53,695 nt of DNA from Caulobacteraceae bacterium (GTDB taxonomy: Bacteria > Pseudomonadota > Alphaproteobacteria > Caulobacterales > Caulobacteraceae). How positions within the stretch are numbered: position 1 is the first letter of the stretch; each line of letters opens with the position of its first letter. Where the stretch lies: positions 1 to 53,695 of the forward strand of contig CANJXI010000018.1 of NCBI GenBank assembly GCA_947478785.1, given 5' to 3'. This document shows positions 24,284 through 31,100 of the stretch, piece after piece. Below the pieces are notes generated by a model. The model was not told where the DNA came from, made no database searches, and saw only the letters and a program-made list of their open reading frames with translations. A program made the translations under genes and the position numbers.

Positions 24284-25501
24284 CTACTCGGCCGGCGCGA
24301 GGTGTGCCGCGGCGATCGCCAGGGCCCGGGCCGACTTCAGCCGCCAGGTGGCCGCGGCGCCCGCCAGCAGCAGCGGCCCCGCGATCAGCAGGCAGAGCGC
24401 GTAAGTGCCGGTCTGGTCGCGGACGAAGCCGAGCAGCGGCGGCGAGAGCATGTAGGGCAGCATGAACAGGTTGAGCAGGCCCGTGGCCGGCGCATAGCCG
24501 GCGCCGAACTGGCGGAAGGCGAAGATCGACTGGATGGGCAGGGTCCCCCCGGACGCCAAGCCCAGCACGATGGTGGCCGCCAACGCCACGACCGCGCCGC
24601 CGCCGCCGGCCAGGGCGAGGGCGGCGACGGCCATCAGGGTGGCTGAGCCTGTGATCACGAGGCGGGGGTCCAGCCGGTCGGCCAGCCAGCCGAACGCCGC
24701 GGCCCCGGCGGCGCTGCCGACCGCCATGGCGGCCATCACGAAGCCCGCCTGGTCCTGGCCGACGCCGTGGTCCGCCAGGATCGGCAGCAGGTTGGCCTGC
24801 ACCGCCGTCGACACGGCCATCAGCGGGAAGACCCCCGCGACGATGATCCAGAAGCCGCCGGCCTTGAGAATCCGCCCCGTCGAAGCCTCGGCGGGGGCCG
24901 CGCCGTGCGCCGGGGCGCCGTCGGCGGCCCCCTCCCGCCCGCGGATCAGGCCGAAGGCGACCAGCGGCAGCAGGATCGCCACAACCCCGCCCGTCCCGGC
25001 CAGGGCGGCGCGCCAGCCAATCGCGGCCTTCAGCGGCGCCAGCACCAGCGGGAAGATCATGCCGGCGACCGCCAGCGAGATCATGATCAGGCCACCGATC
25101 GCCCCCACATGCCGCGGGAACAGCCGCGCGGCGACCGTCTGGCAGGGGATGACGCCGCCCAGGGCGACGCCCACAGCGATGGAAAGCGCGTAGACGATGG
25201 CGAAGGCCAGGTAGTTGGTCAGCAGGCTGGCCACGATCAGCCCGCCGCCCAGGATCACCGCGCCCATCGCCACCACCCGCCAGGTCGCGGCCCGGGTCGT
25301 CAGCCAGCCGGCGACCGGCATCATCAGGGTCATCAGCAGGCCCGAGGCGGAATAGACCAGCATGACCTCGCCGCGGGACTTGCCGAAGTCGCTCATCCAG
25401 GCCGGCGCCCACAACGGAAAGACCAGGAAGACCCCCAGCACCACCGCCGGGCAGAACGCGCAGGCCGCCAGCGTCAGCCCCCGGCTGTCGATCCGCGCCA
25501 T
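24284..25501 (-). CDS. MFS transporter
   Basis: A 405-residue major-facilitator carrier with twelve predicted membrane spans in two six-helix halves and a charged cytoplasmic loop in the middle (about 195-215, RGREGAADG). The ATG at 25501 has GGGAG upstream and starts the first span directly. It resembles oxalate/formate- or monocarboxylate-type MFS members, but the substrate is not readable. Located 177 bases downstream of a TonB-dependent receptor, the two could form an outer/inner membrane uptake pathway. Confidence 0.85.
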   Translation of the reverse strand: MARIDSRGLTLAACAFCPAVVLGVFLVFPLWAPAWMSDFGKSRGEVMLVYSASGLLMTLMMPVAGWLTTRAATWRVVAMGAVILGGGLIVASLLTNYLAFAIVYALSIAVGVALGGVIPCQTVAARLFPRHVGAIGGLIMISLAVAGMIFPLVLAPLKAAIGWRAALAGTGGVVAILLPLVAFGLIRGREGAADGAPAHGAAPAEASTGRILKAGGFWIIVAGVFPLMAVSTAVQANLLPILADHGVGQDQAGFVMAAMAVGSAAGAAAFGWLADRLDPRLVITGSATLMAVAALALAGGGGAVVALAATIVLGLASGGTLPIQSIFAFRQFGAGYAPATGLLNLFMLPYMLSPPLLGFVRDQTGTYALCLLIAGPLLLAGAAATWRLKSARALAIAAAHLAPAE

Positions 25502-25678
25502 GGCGCACTCCCGATCCGTTATTGTCGTTGCCCACACCGTGGCCGCCCCGCCGCCGGGGCGCAAGCCGCCATTCCGACGCGCCCCGCTGGCGGCAATCGC
25601 CTATTCCGCCGGTGTCCTGACGCTGACGGCCGGACGCGGTGGCGGGCCGGGCGGGAAACGCGCGGGCCGCGCGTGCGG

Positions 25679-27886
25679 CTAGAAGGCGTACTCCGCGCGC
25701 ACGCCGAAGGTCCGCGGTTCGGCATAGGCGCCCGCGTCGGTGAGCTGGTCGTCGAGCACGCTCATCAGATAGGCCTTGTTGCCGAGGTTCTTGCCCCACA
25801 GCACCAGGCGCAGCCCGTTGACCGCGGCCGGCGCGAACGAAACCTCGCCGTTCACCGTCGAATAGGAGTCCTGGTAGAGGCGGTTGGAGACCGAGAAGCC
25901 GAAACCGCTGTTGTAGTAGAACGACCCGTGCGCTCCGAAGCGGCCCATGTCGGTATCGACATGGTAGTCCGCCGCGATCGAGCCGCTGGCCGAGGGAGAG
26001 CGCGGCATCTTCTGGCCGCTGACGTCGCGCGTGACCGCCGTGTCCCCGAAGCCGGTCGGCACGAACACCTGCGCGGCGGGGAATTTCACGAACCGGGCGT
26101 GCAGCAGCGCCAGGCTGCCCGTCAGCGTGAACTGTTCGGTGGCCGCCCAGGTGACATCAAAGTCGGCGCCCTTGATATGCGAGGAGGCGGCGTTCTGGTC
26201 GAGGTACAGCATCGACAGCGGCTGGAACGTCACGAACTGCATGTCTTTGTAATCGTAGTAGAACGCCGCGGCGCTGAAGCTCAGCGTCGGCATCAGCCGG
26301 CCCTTGAAGCCGACCTCGTAGGCGGTGATCTTCTCCGGATTGACCGGCGGCGAGGTGATCGCCGCGGTGTTGATGACGCCGCTTTTGAAACCTTTGTTGA
26401 AGCTGAAGTAGACGTTGGTCTGCGGCGCCAGCTCATAGCGTACGGTCACGCGCGGCGTGAAACTGTTGAAGGTGACGCCCCCGCCTGGGCGTTCGACGAC
26501 CAGCGTCCGATCGGCGACCCCGGGGAATTTGCTCACGAACGCGTGCTGCGTTTCGCTCGAGTACCGCCCGCCGGCCGTCACGGTCAGCTTGTCGCTGGCG
26601 TGCCAGGTCAGTTCGCCGTAGGCGGCAAGGATTTCCTTGTCGAGCTTGTTGACCGTCGTAAGCGACGGCGGCAACGGCGCCGGCGGGGCCGGCATCAGGG
26701 TCACCGGATTGTGGAAGCCGGTCGTCACCGGCTCGGTGTTGGACCCCGCCACCTCGTTGCCGTTCAGGTAGAAGGCGCCCGCCAAGAAGCTGAACGGGCC
26801 GAAATCGCGCGAGGCGAAGGTCACTTCCTGGGTGAAATACCGGCTCGTGTTGTGCGGCTGGAAGCCGTCGAAGACGTTGGCGGGGCTGTTGTCGGCGTCA
26901 TAGAAATAGGTGTTGGATGTTCTTGTCACGCCGGTGAGCGCGGTCAGCGTCCCCAGGTCGGTGGTGAATTCCCCGCGCAGGCTGCCGCCATACTCCTTGG
27001 TGTCGGAATTGACCCTGGGATCGGTGCCGTACTGGTCGGCGCGGGTCACCGCCGGCAGGTTCGGGAAGAACAGCTTTCCGAAGGTGTTGTTGTTGATCGC
27101 GAAAGTCGCGTAGCTCGCCGAGTCCGCGCGCCGCGTATAGTAGGCCGTCAGCGTGGCCTTCGCCCAGTCGGCGGGCTTGAACAGCAGCTTGCCGCGGATG
27201 GTTTCGGAATCCAGCCCCTTGTCGCGCTGGCCCGTGACCACCTGCTTGCGGAAGCCCTTGTGGTTGTCGTAGCCGCCCGACAGGCTGGCCGCGAGGTAGT
27301 CGGTTATCGGTCCGCTGACGTAGCCGCGAAGGTCGACGGCGTCGTAGTTGCCGTAGCTCGCGCTCAGCTTGCCGGTTGGCGTGAAGCTCGGCGCGAAGCT
27401 GTTGACGAGGATCGCCCCGCCGGTGGCGTTCTGCCCGTACAGCGCGCCTTGTGGCCCCTTCAGGACCTCGATCTGCTCGACATCCGGCAGGTCGATCAGG
27501 CTCGCCTGCTGCATCGGCTGGTAGACCCCGTCGATGTACAGGGCGACGTTGGAATTGTCCCCGACGTTGGCGCCGGTGGACGACACGCCGCGAACCGCCG
27601 GCTGCATGAACGAGCCGTAGAACTGGATGTTCACGGAGGGTGAAGCACGGGAGAGATCCTGGGTGCTGTTGATGCCCGCCTTGGCGATGTCGGCCCCGGA
27701 AACGACGCTGATCGAGGCCGGCACGTCCTCGAGGTTTTCCGCGCGGCGCTGCGCGGTGACCACCACCTCGCCCACCGTCGTGGCGGCGCTGGTCGCCTCG
27801 GCGCTCCAGGCCGGTTGCGCCGCGCCCAGCGTGCCCAGGGCGCAGCCGCACAGCAAGGCCATCTTCACGCGGAGATTGTGTGTCAT
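25679..27886 (-). CDS. TonB-dependent outer-membrane receptor
   Basis: A 735-residue receptor that imports a ligand across the outer membrane using TonB energy. A signal peptide (about 1-29, ending PAWSAEA) is followed by a TonB box-like GEVVVTAQRRAENLEDVP, a plug domain (about 45-155, with RGVSSTGANVG and LKGPQGALYGQNATGGAI) and a 22-strand barrel ending in the usual aromatic residue (YAF). It is of the IroN/FyuA-like class common in Caulobacterales and sphingomonads, where substrates are often plant or aromatic compounds rather than siderophores. The start at 27886 has GGGGGAAG upstream. A TetR-type palindrome lies 57 bases ahead, suggesting ligand-induced expression. Confidence 0.93.
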   Translation of the reverse strand: MTHNLRVKMALLCGCALGTLGAAQPAWSAEATSAATTVGEVVVTAQRRAENLEDVPASISVVSGADIAKAGINSTQDLSRASPSVNIQFYGSFMQPAVRGVSSTGANVGDNSNVALYIDGVYQPMQQASLIDLPDVEQIEVLKGPQGALYGQNATGGAILVNSFAPSFTPTGKLSASYGNYDAVDLRGYVSGPITDYLAASLSGGYDNHKGFRKQVVTGQRDKGLDSETIRGKLLFKPADWAKATLTAYYTRRADSASYATFAINNNTFGKLFFPNLPAVTRADQYGTDPRVNSDTKEYGGSLRGEFTTDLGTLTALTGVTRTSNTYFYDADNSPANVFDGFQPHNTSRYFTQEVTFASRDFGPFSFLAGAFYLNGNEVAGSNTEPVTTGFHNPVTLMPAPPAPLPPSLTTVNKLDKEILAAYGELTWHASDKLTVTAGGRYSSETQHAFVSKFPGVADRTLVVERPGGGVTFNSFTPRVTVRYELAPQTNVYFSFNKGFKSGVINTAAITSPPVNPEKITAYEVGFKGRLMPTLSFSAAAFYYDYKDMQFVTFQPLSMLYLDQNAASSHIKGADFDVTWAATEQFTLTGSLALLHARFVKFPAAQVFVPTGFGDTAVTRDVSGQKMPRSPSASGSIAADYHVDTDMGRFGAHGSFYYNSGFGFSVSNRLYQDSYSTVNGEVSFAPAAVNGLRLVLWGKNLGNKAYLMSVLDDQLTDAGAYAEPRTFGVRAEYAF

Positions 27887-27942
27887 CGTGCTTCCCCCCG
27901 GGTCAGCGTTTTGGGCGCGCTTTGGGCGTCGCTTTTCGTACC

Positions 27943-27961
27943 CTACTGCAGCGTGCAGTAG
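27943..27961. promoter_or_regulatory. TetR-type operator CTACTGCA-GCG-TGCAGTAG
   Basis: Perfect 8-base inverted repeat with a 3-base spacer, 57-75 bases upstream of the TonB-receptor ATG, where a promoter would be. The form suits TetR-family repressors. The regulator gene is not in this window. The rest of 27887-28304 (418 bases) shows no gene; it holds this site and the tyrosinase promoter. Confidence 0.5.
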
Positions 27962-28250
27962 CGGTGATGTCAATCTCGATCGAAAATATCTAGAAGTCAT
28001 GAATTCGGCGGCGACCAACTTCGTCGTTCGTCACTGGGCGCGCCATGGGCATTCCGGATCCAGTACCAGATTCACCCCGGATGCCACGGTGACATACTAG
28101 TTCTTCTATCGCGCCAGACATTGCGCCCACGAATTCTCGAGACCATGCCAGAGATGCACAGCAGCCGGCTGAATGGAGCGTCGATCCCCTTCGCCTGAGC
28201 CTTATCAGGGTTCCTGCGGACACCCGCGTAAGCTCCCAAAAACGTGAACA

Positions 28251-28278
28251 TTGTTATTCGCTCTACTCAAGGTAGAAT
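28251..28278 (+). promoter_or_regulatory. Candidate sigma-70 promoter of the tyrosinase gene
   Basis: TTGTTA (28251-28256) and TAGAAT (28273-28278) are spaced by 16 bases and end 27 bases before the ATG at 28305, with GGGAGACGG in between as ribosome binding site. Confidence 0.5.
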
Positions 28279-28304
28279 TTCCCGGTGACCTCGGGAGACG
28301 GACG

Positions 28305-29717
28305 ATGGATCGCAGGAACCTCATTCTTCGGGCCGGCGCCACGGCCCTTACAACGGGCCTCGCGGGCGGGGCCGGCGCGGCGCCGACGGTCAGCGCGGCC
28401 TCCAAGGCGCAGCTGAGCGCCCAGGCGGCGATCAATCCCGCCATCCTGCAGAAGGTCTGCCGGATACGGCCGAACATCGCCAGCCTGACGCCCGCGCAAC
28501 TTGCGGCGCTGAAGACCGGCGTGTCCACGATGATGGCCCGGCCGGCCAGCGACCCGACCAGCTGGACCTACCAGGCGGCGATGCACGCCACCTATGCGAC
28601 GCCGACGCTGCCCCTGTGGAACGGCTGCCAGCACGGCACCATCCACTTCCTGAGCTGGCACCGGCTCTTCCTCTACTATTTCGAGCGCATCCTGCGTAAG
28701 GCCAGCGGTTCGGCCAGCTTCGTCCTGCCCTACTGGAACTGGACGGCCGATCGCGCCATGCCCGCCCCGTTCCGCGATTCAACGGCCGGCAATCCGCTCT
28801 ACACCAGCCAGCGCGGGGCCGGGATCAACGGCGGCGCCCTGTTGCCCACCTCGGCGGTGGCGACCAGCACGCCCATGGCCGACATCCCGTTCGCCGACTT
28901 CAGCGGCGACCTGGAGGGCACGCCCCACGGCTCGGTCCATGTGGCCTGCGGCGGCCTGATGGGCCAGGTGCCCACCGCCGGACAGGACCCGATCTTCTGG
29001 CTGCACCACTGCAACATCGACAGGCTGTGGGAGACCTGGATCGCCAAGGGCGCCGGGCGCGCCAATCCGGCCACCGCGGCCTGGCGCAACAAGACCTTCA
29101 CCTTCTATGACGAGGCCGGCGCGCAGCGCACCGTGGCCGTCAGCAAGGGCCTCGATACCTGCGCGGGCCTCGGCTACAAATATCCCGCGCCCCTGGTCCT
29201 GAAGCCCTTGCCCATATTCCTCATCGCCCAGCTGAGCGACGTCCGCGCCGCCCAGATCCAGGCCCCGGCCTCCGCCATCGCCGTTCCCGCGGCCCTCGGC
29301 GCCCGCGCCGCCGAGCTGAAGGTGGCGGTGCCAGAGGCGGTGAAGGCGCCCCGCGCCGCGCCGGGCCGCCTCTACCTGTCCTTCGACAACATCGAGGTGG
29401 ACGACCCCGAGGGTTACTATGAGATCTACGTCAACCCGCCGGTCGGCAAGCCGCCCCAGCCCACCGATCCCAGCTATGTGGGCAACCTGGTGACGTTCGG
29501 CCTGTCGAAGCGGGAGCTGGCGGTGCGGCACGGGGACATGCCCATGCCGCCAACCCGCCGGGTGTTCGACATCACCCCCAAACTCGCCCAGCTGCGCGCC
29601 GCCAAGGCCCTGGCCGGCGACCTCCGCGTGGTCCTGGTCCTGCGCACCACGGAGGGCGCCGCGCTTGGGGACGCCGTCCGGACCCGCATCGGCAAGGTCC
29701 AGCTGATCGCCCGATAG
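28305..29717 (+). CDS. Exported tyrosinase / polyphenol oxidase
   Basis: A 470-residue type-3 copper enzyme that oxidises phenols or catechols to quinones. The N-terminus (MDRRNLILRAGATALTTGLA) has a twin-arginine-like signal, fitting export of a folded copper protein. The CuA region contains His94, His110, His114 and His119 (QHGTIHFLSWHR); CuB has His208 and His212 (HGSVH) and His234/235 (DPIFWLHHCNIDRLW). After the catalytic domain (to about 260) there is a C-terminal beta-domain (about 360-470) like that of larger polyphenol oxidases, which can cover the active site. It is divergent from the TonB receptor/MFS genes, hinting at phenolic substrates for both; that link is inference. Confidence 0.93.
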   Translation: MDRRNLILRAGATALTTGLAGGAGAAPTVSAASKAQLSAQAAINPAILQKVCRIRPNIASLTPAQLAALKTGVSTMMARPASDPTSWTYQAAMHATYATPTLPLWNGCQHGTIHFLSWHRLFLYYFERILRKASGSASFVLPYWNWTADRAMPAPFRDSTAGNPLYTSQRGAGINGGALLPTSAVATSTPMADIPFADFSGDLEGTPHGSVHVACGGLMGQVPTAGQDPIFWLHHCNIDRLWETWIAKGAGRANPATAAWRNKTFTFYDEAGAQRTVAVSKGLDTCAGLGYKYPAPLVLKPLPIFLIAQLSDVRAAQIQAPASAIAVPAALGARAAELKVAVPEAVKAPRAAPGRLYLSFDNIEVDDPEGYYEIYVNPPVGKPPQPTDPSYVGNLVTFGLSKRELAVRHGDMPMPPTRRVFDITPKLAQLRAAKALAGDLRVVLVLRTTEGAALGDAVRTRIGKVQLIAR

Positions 29718-29728
29718 GGCGTCGGGCG

Positions 29729-30172
29729 CTAGGTCGGCGGCTCGATCTTCCGCACGCGGGCGACGTGGCGTCCGCCTTCGAATTCGGTCGCGAGCCAGAC
29801 GTTCACGATCGCCAGCGCCTTGGCCTCGGTGACGGTGCGCTCGCCCAGCGCGAGAACATTACCGTCGTTGTGGGCGCGGTTCCAGACCGCGACCTGTTCG
29901 GTCCAGCACAGGCCGCAGCGGACGCCCCTGACCTTGTTGGCCACCATGGCTTCCCCGTTGCCCGACCCGCGCAGGACGATGCCGCGTTCATAGTCTCCGC
30001 GGGCGACGGCCTCAGCCGTCGGGCGGATGAAGTCGGGGTAGTCGCAGGGCTCGGACGAATAGGTGCCAAAGTCGCGGACGACGTGGCCCTGCGCCAGCAG
30101 CATGGCCCTGATCGCCTCCTTATGGCTGAAGCCGGCGTGGTCGGAGCCGATGGCGATGGTGAAGGTCTTCAT
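29729..30172 (-). CDS. rpiB: Ribose-5-phosphate isomerase B, glutamate type
   Basis: A 147-residue RpiB/LacAB-family isomerase interconverting ribose 5-phosphate and ribulose 5-phosphate. The start IAIGSDHAGF contains the phosphate-binding and catalytic region (His12). The motif usually reading CGTGIG in E. coli RpiB is RGSGNGEAM here, so the Cys base is replaced and Glu74 takes the role, as in the mycobacterial-type enzyme with Glu75. Relatives of this subtype also include other aldose-ketose isomerases, so a different pentose or tetrose phosphate is possible. Convergent with tyrosinase, 11 bases apart. Confidence 0.88.
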   Translation of the reverse strand: MKTFTIAIGSDHAGFSHKEAIRAMLLAQGHVVRDFGTYSSEPCDYPDFIRPTAEAVARGDYERGIVLRGSGNGEAMVANKVRGVRCGLCWTEQVAVWNRAHNDGNVLALGERTVTEAKALAIVNVWLATEFEGGRHVARVRKIEPPT

Positions 30173-30266
30173 GGGTCAGCTCACCGCGTCGCCTGAGGGG
30201 TGGAAACCGGACTTTGCCCTTTGCGCGGCAGGGTCTAATCTTCAACCAGGGTATTGGAAGAAAGCC

Positions 30267-30548
30267 ATGAGCGACGCTATCGGCCCCGGTGATCTGGTTC
30301 TATGCGTCAATGCCGCCCCGGACCATGCCAGGGGACGGCCAGTGCCCCTGCAGGCCGGAGAGAATTACCGGGTCCTCGGGATCATGCCATGGGGCTGCCC
30401 ATGTGGCCGATCCGACGCCTTGCTCGATGTGGGCGTCGACTTCGCGTGGTGCTCGACGCGCTTCCGGCTCTTGCCGAAGCCCAAGGCCCAGGCCCAGGCC
30501 AGGACGCGCCGGGTTTCAGCGCCCCGGGAAAAGGAAACCACCCGCTAA
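30267..30548 (+). CDS. Small hypothetical protein
   Basis: A 93-residue protein starting MSDAIGPGDLVLCVNAAPDH, with a beta-rich, possibly SH3-like body (LQAGENYRVLGIMPWGC) and three cysteines (Cys13; GCPCGRSDAL) before a basic tail. GGAAG precedes the ATG. Function unknown; resembles small phage- or mobile-element-associated proteins in style, but that is a weak impression. Confidence 0.6.
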   Translation: MSDAIGPGDLVLCVNAAPDHARGRPVPLQAGENYRVLGIMPWGCPCGRSDALLDVGVDFAWCSTRFRLLPKPKAQAQARTRRVSAPREKETTR

Positions 30549-30611
30549 CGGCCGAGCCAACGGGCCACATCGCAGCCTTCCAGGTTTCACAACCGGTCGC
30601 CCCCAATCTGC

Positions 30612-31067
30612 CTACTTCCCGCCGCCCCCGAATCCGCCGCCCTGCCGCCGCCGGGCCTTGGCCAGTTCGTCCGCCGACAGCCAGCCGTCGTGGTTCGTGT
30701 CAGCCCGCTGGAAGCCCTGGTCGGTGAGGGCGGCCATCTCGTCGCGGGTGACGCCGCCGTCTCCGTTCCTGTCCAGCGCGTGCATCAGCAACCCCATCCA
30801 GAGGCCGGCGGGCGGCATGGCCTTGCCGGACTGGGCGGCGCTCTGCTGGGCGGCGGCCTTGAACTCGGGCGGGGTGAGCCGGCCATCGCGGTTGGTGTCG
30901 AGGCGGGCGAACATGCGGCCCTGGCGCTCGGCCTCCACCTGGCGGAATTCAGCCAGGGTGACGCGGCCGTCGTGGTCGAGGTCGGGGTTGACGGGCGGCT
31001 CCTGAGCGGCCGCCCCGCCCACGCTGAGCGCCATAGCGATAGCGGCGGCGGCGGGCAGAGTTTTCAT
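30612..31067 (-). CDS. Exported EF-hand calcium-binding protein
   Basis: A 151-residue protein with a signal peptide (MKTLPAAAAIAMALSVGGAAA) and four EF-hand loops: DLDHDGRVTLAE, DTNRDGRLTPPE, DRNGDGGVTRDE and DTNHDGWLSADE, each with the Asp-x-Asp/Asn-x-Asp-Gly pattern and closing Glu. It probably binds Ca2+ in the periplasm. The start at 31067 has GAGGGA upstream. It lies 33 bases beyond the glnE stop and could be its last cotranscribed gene. Confidence 0.88.
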   Translation of the reverse strand: MKTLPAAAAIAMALSVGGAAAQEPPVNPDLDHDGRVTLAEFRQVEAERQGRMFARLDTNRDGRLTPPEFKAAAQQSAAQSGKAMPPAGLWMGLLMHALDRNGDGGVTRDEMAALTDQGFQRADTNHDGWLSADELAKARRRQGGGFGGGGK

Positions 31068-31100
31068 CGATCGGTCCCTCATCCGCCCGCCCCTAGCCGC

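Noticed and set aside
24767..27643. Plus-strand frame of about 958 codons
   Set aside because: Shadow of the MFS and TonB-receptor genes; rich in His, Arg and Gly and without any domain.
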